NCBI GenBank assembly: GCA_963665575.2
Contig: CAXXDW010000004.1
Location: forward strand, 186,001-250,000
Origin: Rariloculus sp963665575
Lineage (GTDB): Bacteria; Pseudomonadota; Gammaproteobacteria; Steroidobacterales; Rariloculaceae
Direction: 5' to 3'
DNA: 64,000 nucleotides
Positions 34,854 to 43,782 of this stretch are shown here, one piece after another (positions within the stretch are counted from its first letter, which is position 1; each line of letters opens with the position of its first letter). A program made the translations under genes and the position numbers. The notes under the pieces are model-generated. The model had not been told where the DNA came from. It worked only from the letters and a program-made list of their open reading frames with translations, and searched no databases.

Positions 34854-36674
34854 CTATCTGCCGGCCGCAACACCACGATAGTCGCGGTAGTCGCTTCCAT
34901 CACTCCCGGCCGCACCGAACTGCAGGCTCGCAAGTCGCGCATACACCGAATCGCGCTTGACGAGTTCGTCGTGCGTGCCGATGTCCACGATGCGCCCATG
35001 GTCCATGACCACTGTTCGGCGTGCCTCGAGCACGGTTGCGAGCCTGTGGGCGATGACGATGGTCGTGCGCCCTTCGGCGAGGCGTTCGAGCGCTGCCTGC
35101 ACGAGCCGCTCGTTCTCCGCGTCGAGCGAACTCGTCGCTTCGTCGAGCAGCAGGATCGGCGGATCCTTGAGGATGGCGCGGGCGATCGCGATGCGCTGCC
35201 GCTGCCCGCCCGAAAGGCGCGTCCCGCGCTCGCCCAGAAACGTATCGTAGCCTGACGGCAACTGCCGGATGAACTCGTCCGCTGCAGCGGCCTGCGCGGC
35301 CGCCTCGATCTCGGCGTCGCTCGCGTCAGGACGCCCGTAGCGGATGTTTTCGCGGACGGACGTTCCGAAAACCACGGTTTCCTGCGGAACGAGGCCGATG
35401 CGCGAGCGTACGGCGCGGGGATCGGCCTGGGCGATGTCGACCCCGTCAATCCTGATCGTCCCCGATTGCGGATCGTAGAAGCGCAGCAACAACGCAAAAA
35501 GCGTACTCTTGCCGGCGCCGGACGGACCAACGACGGCGAGCCTTTCGCCGCTTTCGACCGAAAGATCGAAACCGTCGATGGCCATCGTGCCGGGCCGTGA
35601 CGGATAACTGAACGCGACCGACTCGAACCTGATGCTGCCCTTGCTGACCGCCGGAAACGCGACCGGTTCCGACGGCGCGACGATATCGGGACTGGCCTGA
35701 AGCAGCTCGACGAGCCGCTCCATGGCGCCCGCCGCGCGCTGCACCTCGCCCCACATTTCGCTCAGGCCGGCTGCGGAACCCGCCGCGAAGATTGCGTACA
35801 ACAGGAATTGTCCAAGTTGTCCGGCCGTCATGCCGCCCGTGAGTACCGACTGCGTTCCGAGCCAGAGCACGAACGTGATCGCACCGAAGATGAACAGGAT
35901 CGCGGTCACCGTCAGAAACGACCGCACCCGGATTCGCCGCACGGCCACGCTGAATGCCGTCATCACGGCCTCGCGGTACTGCTCGCTCAGCAGGCGTTCG
36001 AGCGTGAACGCCTGCACGATCGAGATCGCGTTCAGGGATTCGCCGGCCAGTCCGCTCGTATCGGCGATCCGGTCCTGGCTCGCCCGCGACAGGACGCGCA
36101 GACGCCGGCCGAGGACGATGATCGGCACAAGCACGAGCGGTACGAGGACCAGAATGACGCCTGCAAGCCCTGGGCTCGTGACCGCAAGCATGACGGTGGC
36201 GCCGACGAGCATCACGGCCGAACGAATGACGATCGACAGACCAGAGCCCGTGATCGACTGGATCAGCGTCGTGTCGGTGGTCAGACGGGACAGGATCTCG
36301 CCGGTCTTGGTCACCTCGAAAAACGGTGCATCGAGCTTGACGACGTGTCGATAGACGGCGGCACGGATGTCCGCGACCACACGTTCCCCGAGCCACATGA
36401 CGAGATAGAACCGCAACGCCGCAAAAAGCCCAAACACCACGGCGACACCGAAGAGCGCAAGGAAGTAGCGGTCGATGGTCGCGGCATCTTCTGCGAGCAG
36501 GCCACGATCGATCAGGTAGCGCAGCGCCACGGGCAGGCTGAGCTGCGCGGCGGCAGCAAACAGGAGCGCCGCCACCGCGAGCAGCAGCGTGCCCAGATAA
36601 GGCCTGATGAAAGGCACGAGTGCGCGCAGGGGCGCGACCGAGCGGCTCTTCGGGCGTTCGGAGGTGTCGGTCAT
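34854..36674 (-). CDS. ABC transporter, fused permease and ATPase (MsbA-type exporter)
   Basis: 606-residue half-transporter. Residues to about 320 hold six transmembrane helices; the ATPase domain has Walker A GPSGAGKST, the Q-loop in LVPQETVVFG, signature LSGGQRQRIAIARA, Walker B ILLLDEATSSLD and an H-loop in IVIAHRL. It works as a homodimer in the inner membrane, exporting a lipid, drug or peptide; the substrate cannot be told. It stands alone. In the 291 bp between it and the coiled-coil gene I see no gene. Confidence 0.92.
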   Translation of the reverse strand: MTDTSERPKSRSVAPLRALVPFIRPYLGTLLLAVAALLFAAAAQLSLPVALRYLIDRGLLAEDAATIDRYFLALFGVAVVFGLFAALRFYLVMWLGERVVADIRAAVYRHVVKLDAPFFEVTKTGEILSRLTTDTTLIQSITGSGLSIVIRSAVMLVGATVMLAVTSPGLAGVILVLVPLVLVPIIVLGRRLRVLSRASQDRIADTSGLAGESLNAISIVQAFTLERLLSEQYREAVMTAFSVAVRRIRVRSFLTVTAILFIFGAITFVLWLGTQSVLTGGMTAGQLGQFLLYAIFAAGSAAGLSEMWGEVQRAAGAMERLVELLQASPDIVAPSEPVAFPAVSKGSIRFESVAFSYPSRPGTMAIDGFDLSVESGERLAVVGPSGAGKSTLFALLLRFYDPQSGTIRIDGVDIAQADPRAVRSRIGLVPQETVVFGTSVRENIRYGRPDASDAEIEAAAQAAAADEFIRQLPSGYDTFLGERGTRLSGGQRQRIAIARAILKDPPILLLDEATSSLDAENERLVQAALERLAEGRTTIVIAHRLATVLEARRTVVMDHGRIVDIGTHDELVKRDSVYARLASLQFGAAGSDGSDYRDYRGVAAGR

Positions 36675-36984
36675 GGCGCCCTATTCTCGCCGAAACGGCC
36701 ACGTATCGAAATGCGGGGCACGCGAACAACGGCCGATCCGAGAGCGGATTCGGCACTGTCACCGGGGATACACGCACAATGGCGGCGCGGCATGCCCGCT
36801 CCGACCCGAGCGCAAGCGCACTGCCAGCGCAAGGCCGCGACCCCGCGTCGATGACTTCCGAGCGACCTGCGCGGCGACGAGCGCACACAGGGCTCGATCG
36901 GACTTGCCGAGTCGCGCTTCAGCGACTCCGAAGCACGCCGGCGTAGCTATACTGTCGCGGCTCGGACAACCGAGGGGATTCAGC
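36675..36984. other. Divergent intergenic region
   Basis: 310 bp between the ABC exporter (minus) and the aldose dehydrogenase (plus). No coding frame is convincing. TATACT at 36948-36953 fits a -10 box for the dehydrogenase, 32 bp before its ATG, without a clear -35 partner. Confidence 0.4.
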
Positions 36985-38184
36985 ATGCTCAAGCCAGCCG
37001 TTGCTGCCGTCGCGATCACCGTTGCGATTGCCGCCACACTCATCGCCAGACCCGCCGCGGCGCAGGGGCCGCGCTGGTCGCCACCGTTGCCGGAGCTTCC
37101 GCAGGTCCTGGTGAGCTTCGATTACTCGATCCGCGTCGTCGAAGTGGCCGGCGGTCTCGCCAACCCCTGGAGCCTGGCCTTTCTGCCCGACGGTGACCTA
37201 CTCGTCACCGAGAGACCGGGACGGCTCCGAATCGTACGCGACGGCAGTCTTGACCCCGAGCCCATCCCCGGCGTTCCCGATGTCCGGGTCACGGCGCTCG
37301 GCGGATTGCTCGACGTCGTGCTGCATCCCGATTATGAGACGAACGGTATCGTCTACCTGAGTTACTCGAAGGACATCGACGGTGAGAACTCGTCGACGGC
37401 CATCGCGCGCGGCCGTTTCGACGGATCGAGGATCGACGGAGTCGAAGACATCTTCGTCGCGAGCACGCGAAGCAACTCCGTCGTGAATTTCGGCGGCCGC
37501 ATGGCGTTCGGCCCGGACGGACACCTGTTCATGGCCATCGGCGAACGCCAGGAACAGGACCGCGCGCAGGACACGATGGACCACGGGGGCAAGGTGATTC
37601 GCTTACACGACGACGGCAGCGTTCCTGACGACAATCCCTTCGTCGGAGAAGCGGGCCATCTGCCGGAAATCTGGTCGCTCGGGCACCGCAGCCCGCAGGG
37701 GCTGGCCGTGCACCCGGAAACGGGCGAGCTCTGGGAGAACGAACACGGGCCGCTCGGCGGCGACGAGATCAACATCATCAGGCCCGGCCGCAACTACGGC
37801 TGGCCGATCGTGTCCTACGGCAGCGATTACGACGGGACGCAGATCACCGACACAGGCCTGACGTCCCGTGACGATCTCGAGCCCCCGTTCATGTACTGGC
37901 TGCCGTCGATCGCGATCTCGGGCATGAGCTTCTACACGGGAGACGCCTTCCCGGAATGGCGGGGCAACGCCTTCGTCGGCGCGATGATGGAAGGGCGCAT
38001 CGCCTGGACCGGCCATATCCAGCGCCTGACCTTCAACGACGCCGGCGCAGCCATCACACGCGAGCCGATACTGACCGAACTCAGGCAGCGTATTCGCGAT
38101 GTCCGTCCGGGGCCCGACGGGCTCCTCTACGTGCTCACGGACGAGAGTTCCGGGGCGCTCTTAAGGATCGAACCTGCCGAGTGA
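36985..38184 (+). CDS. PQQ-dependent aldose sugar dehydrogenase (YliI-like)
   Basis: 399 residues. Signal peptide to about AAAQ (30), then the soluble aldose dehydrogenase propeller: LANPWSLAFLPDGDLLVTERPGRLRIV, GGLLDVVLHPDYETNG, NFGGRMAFGPDGHLFMAIGER, SLGHRSPQGLAVHPETGELWENEHGP and GDEINIIRPGRNYGWP, all hallmarks of the YliI family. It oxidises aldoses in the periplasm with PQQ and calcium. GAGGGG precedes the ATG at 36985. Ends 28 bp before the convergent M28 peptidase stop. Confidence 0.92.
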   Translation: MLKPAVAAVAITVAIAATLIARPAAAQGPRWSPPLPELPQVLVSFDYSIRVVEVAGGLANPWSLAFLPDGDLLVTERPGRLRIVRDGSLDPEPIPGVPDVRVTALGGLLDVVLHPDYETNGIVYLSYSKDIDGENSSTAIARGRFDGSRIDGVEDIFVASTRSNSVVNFGGRMAFGPDGHLFMAIGERQEQDRAQDTMDHGGKVIRLHDDGSVPDDNPFVGEAGHLPEIWSLGHRSPQGLAVHPETGELWENEHGPLGGDEINIIRPGRNYGWPIVSYGSDYDGTQITDTGLTSRDDLEPPFMYWLPSIAISGMSFYTGDAFPEWRGNAFVGAMMEGRIAWTGHIQRLTFNDAGAAITREPILTELRQRIRDVRPGPDGLLYVLTDESSGALLRIEPAE

Positions 38185-38212
38185 CTCCGGCGCACTCGCC
38201 GGGCGACTACCA

Positions 38213-39910
38213 CTATTGCGGACGCTGCGACTCGCGCAACGCCCGAAATTCGCTGGTTTCGCTCCAGGCGGGCCATTGATCACCGTCGGCCAGCCTCCTG
38301 CCCATTCGGTAAAGAAACGTCAGGTCCTCCACCGCACCTGCCATATCCCAGTCCGGCTTCACCTCGTCGGTGACCTTGTGGTAGTCGTTTACGGTGTACT
38401 CGTTGCGCTTTTGCAGCCCGTACCCCTCCGGCTTGTCGATGTATTGCACCCCCGGATCCGCATAGAACGCCGGAATGCCGGCCCTGGCGAAGGCGAAGTG
38501 GTCAGAACGGTAGTAGAACCCTTTTTCCGGTTCCGGATCGGGCGCGAGCGCGCGGCCAAGCTCTCCGGCCACGTCAGCGGCGATGTCGTCGAGTTCCGAC
38601 TGACCGAGACCGACGATGGTCAGGTCGCGAGTCCTTCCCCACTGATTGAGCACATCCATGTTGAGCACGGCAACGGTCCGGGCGGCCGGGTACAGTGGGT
38701 TCCGGCTGTAGTGGAACGATCCCAGAAGACCCTGTTCTTCCGCCGTGACGGCCAGGAACAGCACCGATCGGCGCGGCGGCTCAGGGGCCAGACTGTAGGC
38801 GCGCGCCAGTTCGATGAGCCCCGCCGTACCGGTGGCGTTGTCGGCCGCGCCGTTGAAGATCTGGTCGCCTTCGAGGCTTTCGTCGCGGCCGAGATGGTCC
38901 CAATGGGCGACATGGATGACGACTTCGTCCGGTGCCTCGCTGCCTTCAACCTTGGCGACGACATTGCGCGAGTCGATTCGGCGAATCTCGTTGCGGATTT
39001 CGATCGACCCGGACACTCCCAACGGGATGGGCTCGAAGCCCCGAACCGCGGCCTCCCGCTTGGCGGTCTCGAAATCGAGCCCGGCCATCTCGAAAATCGC
39101 CTCCGCGGTGGCCCGCTGCACCCATCCCTCAACTGTGGCGCGGCTCAGGTTGTCGTCCGGCGCCGCCAGGTCGAACGACTCGCCGAAGGGTGTCGCGCCA
39201 ATCACCTCCCACGGATAGCCGGCCGGTCCGGTCTCGTGAATGACCAGCGAACCCGCGGCCCCCAGTTCCGCAGCGATCTCGTGCTTGTACATCCAGCGAC
39301 CGTAGTAGGTCATCGCCGGCCCGCCGAAAATGTCGTCAAGCGGCGGATCGTTGACCAGGAACAGGAGGATCTTGCCGCTGAGATCCGCATCGCCGAAGTC
39401 GTCCCAGTCGTATTCGGGCGCGCGAGCACCGTACCCAACGAAGACGAACTCGGCGCCGTCGACGGTCACGGCGTCGACCACATGCTTGCTTGCAGCCACA
39501 TAGTCTGTGGCCGGTTCAAGGGTGATCGTATCCGCGCCGCTGGAAACCACCAGATTTTGCGGCGGCAGCGGGGTGATCCCCACCAGCGGCACATCCTGCA
39601 CCCAGGTGCCGTCCGGGTTGCCGGGTACCGATCCAAGCGCGCTGAACTGCTCGATGAGATAGCTCACGGTCAGTTCCTCACCCGCCGACCCGGGCGCGCG
39701 GCCTTCGAATTCGTCCGATGCCAATACCTGAATCCCGGCAAGCAGCGTCTGTGCGCTGATGCCCATCGCGGACACGGTCGCGGCATCCTCTGCAGCGTCC
39801 GCTGTTACGGTCGATTCATCCGCCTCCGGTCCCGCCGTCTCATCCGACGTGCCGCCTCCACCGCACGCCGCCATGACCGTTATCCAGCCCACCCACAACC
39901 ATCGATGCAT
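38213..39910 (-). CDS. M28 family metallopeptidase lipoprotein
   Basis: 565 residues. Lipobox ending in Met-Ala-Ala-Cys at residue 16 followed by Gly-rich and acidic linker. A PA-type insert (about 130-300) precedes the M28 domain, where the zinc ligands are visible: His in HVAHWDHLG, Asp in NGAADNATG, Glu-Glu in TAEEQG, Asp in LNMDVL and His in RSDHFAFA. It should be an aminopeptidase anchored in the outer membrane or periplasmic face. The ATG at 39910 is used because upstream in-frame codons lack a signal. GGAAAGGG precedes it. Confidence 0.9.
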   Translation of the reverse strand: MHRWLWVGWITVMAACGGGGTSDETAGPEADESTVTADAAEDAATVSAMGISAQTLLAGIQVLASDEFEGRAPGSAGEELTVSYLIEQFSALGSVPGNPDGTWVQDVPLVGITPLPPQNLVVSSGADTITLEPATDYVAASKHVVDAVTVDGAEFVFVGYGARAPEYDWDDFGDADLSGKILLFLVNDPPLDDIFGGPAMTYYGRWMYKHEIAAELGAAGSLVIHETGPAGYPWEVIGATPFGESFDLAAPDDNLSRATVEGWVQRATAEAIFEMAGLDFETAKREAAVRGFEPIPLGVSGSIEIRNEIRRIDSRNVVAKVEGSEAPDEVVIHVAHWDHLGRDESLEGDQIFNGAADNATGTAGLIELARAYSLAPEPPRRSVLFLAVTAEEQGLLGSFHYSRNPLYPAARTVAVLNMDVLNQWGRTRDLTIVGLGQSELDDIAADVAGELGRALAPDPEPEKGFYYRSDHFAFARAGIPAFYADPGVQYIDKPEGYGLQKRNEYTVNDYHKVTDEVKPDWDMAGAVEDLTFLYRMGRRLADGDQWPAWSETSEFRALRESQRPQ

Positions 39911-40068
39911 GTTCAAACCCTTTCCGAGTGCTGTACCACGTCTGCCCGGCGTAGTGCCGGCCCTGGCCAAACTCGCCACACAGTAGCAGAGCCTGTTCCA
40001 GAGGTTTCCCGGGGTCTCGATAGATGTAGCCGTTCGCCGTATACACGTCAGGCCGCTGGCGCCTGGGA

Positions 40069-40995
40069 CTACTGTGTGCCGTCTGCCTCCGCCTGCTCCG
40101 CCAACTCGGTCTCCCTGAGCCGCTCAAGCTCCTCGAGATCACGGTTGTTCGTGCAGTAGAACTCGTTGATGGGATCGGTCGTCAGCGTCCAGCGGCGCGG
40201 CGCCGATGTCCACGGCTCCGTGAGCACCTCGGGATCGTCGACCGTGACCTCGACCGTCAACCAGTTCATCGAGGGCCTCGAATACCGCTCGATGACGCGC
40301 AGTTGGTCGCTGTGAAACCAGCCGTTCGGCAGGATGTAGGTGCGCTCGTCGAAGTCGGCCGATTCGACGACGAGGGTATCGCCGTCCCAATGCGCCGTGC
40401 TGTTGCCGTGAAAGAGCGGCTCCGGGTACTCGGGAATCGGACGCCCGTCCGTGTAGATGACCCGGAAGTTGTTGAGCACCTCGTAGAGTTGCGCGAAAAG
40501 ACCGGGTTTGTGCACGAGCATCGTGCCGTAGGGATTCTGCAGCCAAATGGCCGGAACTCCGCGCGGCATGCAGTTGACCGACGACTTCGATAGCTCGACC
40601 TCGAGGGGCGTCATGGCCGCCATGCGTTCCGCCGCCCAGGGCTGGAACGACGGCGGCTCCTCGGGCGTGACGTCGGGGTCGAACTGGCGCCTGGCTGCGG
40701 GATCCACACCGAAGCGCCCGGAAACGCCCTGGCCCGCGCTGTTCGGCAGCCAGAGTCCCGTAAAGTCCGGTTTGCCGTTGGACAGGCGTGGCGCCGGCCC
40801 GCCCAGCGGCATGACGCCGATCATGTACTCGGTACTTGCGCCGTCCTGACCATCCTGTGCGCACAAGGTCCCGGTCACAAGAAACGCCGCCGAGAGCACT
40901 GCGGCGAAGGCGAAACGGGACCCGGCGCCAGCGGAACGAGAAGAATGCCTCACCGCATGCGATGCGCTGTTTCGCCACGATCTGCCTTGCTTCAT
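40069..40995 (-). CDS. Exported TDGR/WDGD-family protein, partner of DUF6152
   Basis: 308 residues; signal peptide to about LCAQ (46), preceded by a long basic n-region. Family marks: KPDFTGLWLPN, VNCMPRGVPAIW, FRVIYTDGRPIPEYP, HWDGDTLVVES, LRVIERY, VDDPEVLTEPW and late Cys in EFYCTNNRD. GGGGGAAG precedes the ATG. Its DUF6152 partner is 226 bp upstream on the same strand, but a 27-bp tandem repeat lies between them. The C-terminus is rich in Glu and Ala. Confidence 0.78.
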   Translation of the reverse strand: MKQGRSWRNSASHAVRHSSRSAGAGSRFAFAAVLSAAFLVTGTLCAQDGQDGASTEYMIGVMPLGGPAPRLSNGKPDFTGLWLPNSAGQGVSGRFGVDPAARRQFDPDVTPEEPPSFQPWAAERMAAMTPLEVELSKSSVNCMPRGVPAIWLQNPYGTMLVHKPGLFAQLYEVLNNFRVIYTDGRPIPEYPEPLFHGNSTAHWDGDTLVVESADFDERTYILPNGWFHSDQLRVIERYSRPSMNWLTVEVTVDDPEVLTEPWTSAPRRWTLTTDPINEFYCTNNRDLEELERLRETELAEQAEADGTQ

Positions 40996-41090
40996 CGTCA
41001 CTTCCCCCGGCCGCTTCTCGCCTGCGGCATCGATCCCGGCGAAGCGCCGGTCACCGGATGCCGGTCGTTCGGCAGCGTCGAACGCTTCGT

Positions 41091-41171
41091 TTCCGAGCCT
41101 GTGTCCCCGCGCTTGAGTTCCGAGCCTTCGTCCCCGAGCTTCAGTTCCGAGCCTCGGTCCCCGAGCCTCCG
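41091..41171. repeat. Tandem repeat, three 27-bp units
   Basis: Units begin TTCCGAGCCT at 41091, 41118 and 41145, each 27 bp and differing at a few positions; a partial fourth follows to about 41186. It lies between the DUF6152 gene and its partner. On the minus strand it could be read in frame upstream of the ATG at 40995 but no start there is credible. Confidence 0.75.
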
Positions 41172-41221
41172 TCCCCGCGCTTTGGGCAGCGTGCCTCGGT
41201 CCGGCGCCGCAGTCAGGCGCA

Positions 41222-41626
41222 TCAGTTCTGGATCTGGCCGACCTGGCGCAGAATGCCGTCGGAGACGCGCATCGTGCCGGCCGCCGCATACCGCTCCCTT
41301 CCGTTCCTCGCAAGACACCCCCTGACCCAGACCTCCTGGCCGATGTTCTCCATGAAGACCTGGCGCGGCGTCCCGGAACGTTTGAGCGTGATCAGCGCGT
41401 AGGTCTGAAACGACCACTCCTCGACGTTGCCGCTCTCATCCTCGACATCAAGGTAGAAATACGCGTGCGGATTCTGCCAGTCGAGGCGCGTGAGTACGCC
41501 GGTGAAGTCCCTGCAGTTGTCGGCATCGAATTCAGCGGCGAAGGCATGATGCGCTTGCGCCGGGACCGTGAGCAGTAGCGACCAGACGGCTGCCGCGCCA
41601 GCAATCGGAACCATGACTCGTCGCAT
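41222..41626 (-). CDS. DUF6152 family exported protein
   Basis: 134 residues. Signal peptide ending near VPAQAHHAFAAEFD, then RDFTGVLTRLDWQNPHAYFYLDV, VEEWSFQTYALITLKRSG, IGQEVWVRGCLARNG. AAGGAGG lies 6 bases before the ATG at 41626. Two Cys (DNCRDF, RGCLAR) are not seen in the other members. Third pair with a TDGR-family protein (40069-40995). Function unknown. Confidence 0.83.
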   Translation of the reverse strand: MRRVMVPIAGAAAVWSLLLTVPAQAHHAFAAEFDADNCRDFTGVLTRLDWQNPHAYFYLDVEDESGNVEEWSFQTYALITLKRSGTPRQVFMENIGQEVWVRGCLARNGRERYAAAGTMRVSDGILRQVGQIQN

Positions 41627-41699
41627 CGAATCCTCCTTCGCTGAGGTTCCGACAATCATACAAAATTAAATGGCCTGCGAGGCAATCCGGCCGAACGCC

Positions 41700-43202
41700 T
41701 CAGATCCCGAACACGACCCCGAGCAGTGCATAGACCACGGCGACGACGGTCACCACGCCGAGCAGATTGAGCCAGATGCCCGCGCGCACCATCTGCGGGA
41801 TCGATATCGCGCCGCTGCTGAAGACGATCGCGTTCGGCGGCGTGGCGACCGGCAGCATGAACGCGAAGCTCGCGGCGACGATGGCCGGAACCGACAGCAG
41901 CAGCGGATCCGCGCCGATGCTCACGGCAAGTGCCGCAACGATCGGCAGGAAGGTCGCCGAAGTCGCAATATTGCTCGTAAGTTCCGTGAGCAGAACGATA
42001 AGAGTCGCTACGACGACTACGAGCATGATCGTCGGCCAGGCATCGAGCCCCTGAAGAGCCACGCCGATGCCCGCGGCAAGCCCGGAATCGGAAACGGCCG
42101 CGGCCAGGCTCAGGCCCCCGCCAAAAAGCAGTAGCACCCCCCAGGGCAGGCGCTCGGCATATCGCCAGGTCATGAGGTAGTCGCCCCGGCCTGTTCCGCT
42201 CGGGATCGCGAAAAGGAGCAAGGCGCAGGCGATCGCGATCCCCGTGTCCGAAAGCAGAAGATCCGGAAACCAGTTCGTGAGCAAGGGACGAGTGATCCAC
42301 AGGACCGCGGTCAGCGCAAACACCATGCCGACGCGCTTCTCGGCGGTCGATGGGGGACCCATGGCCTGCAGTGCCTCGGAGATCGCCGCGCGAGCCTCCG
42401 GCAGCTCGTCGCGGTTGACCCGATAAAGCCAGCGCGTCAGCAGCAGCCAGCAGAGGACCAGCATGATGCCGCTGACGGGAAGACCGATCACCATCCACTG
42501 GGCGAAGCCGATCTCGACGTCGTAGGTCTCGAGCATGAATCCGGCCAGCAGCGCATTCGGCGGCGTGCCGATCAGCGTGGCCACGCCGCCCACGTTTGCC
42601 GCGTAGGCCACCGACAGCAGCAGCGCGGTCGCAAATCCAGCCTTGGCCGGTTCGATGTTGCCATCGGCGTCGCGCGGAATGATCGAAAGCGCCACCGGCA
42701 GCATCATGACGGCTGTAGCCGTATTGCTGACCCACATGCTGAGCGCGGCCGTCGCTACGATAAACCCTCCGACCTGCAGGTCCTCGCGCGAACCGACGCG
42801 GTTGAGTACCGTGAGCGCAATCCGGCGATGCAGGTTCGATCGCTCGATCGCAAGCCCGATCAGAAAGCCGCCGAGGAACAGGAAGACCAGCGGGTTCGCG
42901 TACGGCGCCGCAGCCTGCTGGATCGGTGCAACGCCGAGCAGCGGGAAGATCGCAAGCGGCAGCAAGGCCGTCGCCGCGACCGGCAAAGCCTCGCTGAGCC
43001 AGAAGATCGCGAGCAGCATCGCAGCGGCCGCGACCCGCCAGGCAGCGGGCTCGAGGCCTTCTGGCGCCGGGAGCAGCAACATGAACACAAACACGGTCGG
43101 CCCAAGAACCCGGCCGATCGTGCGGCGGCGGTGGCTGACCCGGGTGGCGGGCGGTGCGGCCGCGTCTGCAGGCCCTGCGGCCCGCGCCTCGTTCGAATTC
43201 AT
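41700..43202 (-). CDS. DASS/SLC13-family anion transporter
   Basis: 500-residue inner-membrane protein with about 11-12 helices. The two Ser-Asn-Thr motifs of divalent anion:sodium symporters appear: WVSNTATAVMMLPVA in the first half and TELTSNIATSATFLP in the second. ATLIGTPPNALLAGF is also typical. It would import C4-dicarboxylates, citrate or sulfate with sodium. It follows the GFA gene divergently. No regulator nearby. Confidence 0.88.
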   Translation of the reverse strand: MNSNEARAAGPADAAAPPATRVSHRRRTIGRVLGPTVFVFMLLLPAPEGLEPAAWRVAAAAMLLAIFWLSEALPVAATALLPLAIFPLLGVAPIQQAAAPYANPLVFLFLGGFLIGLAIERSNLHRRIALTVLNRVGSREDLQVGGFIVATAALSMWVSNTATAVMMLPVALSIIPRDADGNIEPAKAGFATALLLSVAYAANVGGVATLIGTPPNALLAGFMLETYDVEIGFAQWMVIGLPVSGIMLVLCWLLLTRWLYRVNRDELPEARAAISEALQAMGPPSTAEKRVGMVFALTAVLWITRPLLTNWFPDLLLSDTGIAIACALLLFAIPSGTGRGDYLMTWRYAERLPWGVLLLFGGGLSLAAAVSDSGLAAGIGVALQGLDAWPTIMLVVVVATLIVLLTELTSNIATSATFLPIVAALAVSIGADPLLLSVPAIVAASFAFMLPVATPPNAIVFSSGAISIPQMVRAGIWLNLLGVVTVVAVVYALLGVVFGI

Positions 43203-43298
43203 CTCGTCAGCTTCCCCAAATCGGCCTGATCGCAGCCTGAGCCCGCCTCGCAGCGATACCCTATACTAGCCCGCGAACCTTCGAGGAGCCGACCGCCG

Positions 43299-43709
43299 AT
43301 GACCGACACAACGCTCAATGGCCGCTGCCTTTGCGGCACCACTCACTACACGGTGACGGGAAATCTGCTGCGCTTCCTGCACTGTCACTGCGAACGCTGC
43401 CGCCGGGCATCGGGCACTGGCCACGCGTCGAATATTATCCTGAAACCTGCCAGCCTCCAGTGGCAATCCGGGAAGGATTCGATCAAGCGTTACAAGGTGC
43501 CGGACGCGGATCGCTTTTCCACGGCGTTCTGTACCCATTGCGGCGGCCCCGTGCCACGTGAGCACGGCGACATGGTCGTCGTGCCTGCGGGCACCCTCGA
43601 CAGCCCACCCGAGCACGGGCCCGATGCGCACATCTTTTTGGATTCACGTGCGCCGTGGTCGTGCGACGCCGGTGGCCTGCCGGCGTTTTCCGAGTACCCG
43701 ACGGCGTAG
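43299..43709 (+). CDS. GFA/CENP-V family zinc protein
   Basis: 136 residues with the GFA fold: zinc ligands in GRCLCG, HCHCERCRRASG and FCTHCGGPV. The family includes glutathione-dependent formaldehyde-activating enzyme, but most members have unknown roles. TATACT at 43262-43267 may be a -10 box. Its stop codon overlaps the GTAG start of a repeat (43706), as with the aldolase at 19098. Divergent from the DASS transporter. Confidence 0.87.
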   Translation: MTDTTLNGRCLCGTTHYTVTGNLLRFLHCHCERCRRASGTGHASNIILKPASLQWQSGKDSIKRYKVPDADRFSTAFCTHCGGPVPREHGDMVVVPAGTLDSPPEHGPDAHIFLDSRAPWSCDAGGLPAFSEYPTA

Positions 43710-43771
43710 GAGCCTGCGCCATAGGAATTCACGGCTGCAAGTTCGCCTTCATCCGTCCCTTCGGCCGATCG
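43706..43771. repeat. Dispersed repeat, partial copy C
   Basis: GTAGGAGCCTGCGCCATAGG at 43706-43725 then ATTCACGGCTGC and TTCATCCG match the left 60 bp of copies A and B. The right part is missing; the glcD ribosome-binding site begins right after it. It starts on the stop codon of the GFA gene. Confidence 0.65.
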
Positions 43772-43782
43772 CTGGAGTTCAA

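Noticed and set aside
34634..34960. 108-codon frame on the plus strand
   Set aside because: It overlaps the 3' end of the ABC gene antisense and has no family-like pattern or ribosome-binding site.
40069..41313. Longer start for the TDGR-family protein, including the tandem repeat
   Set aside because: It would bury the signal peptide 106 residues in and lose the GGGGGAAG ribosome-binding site before the ATG at 40995.
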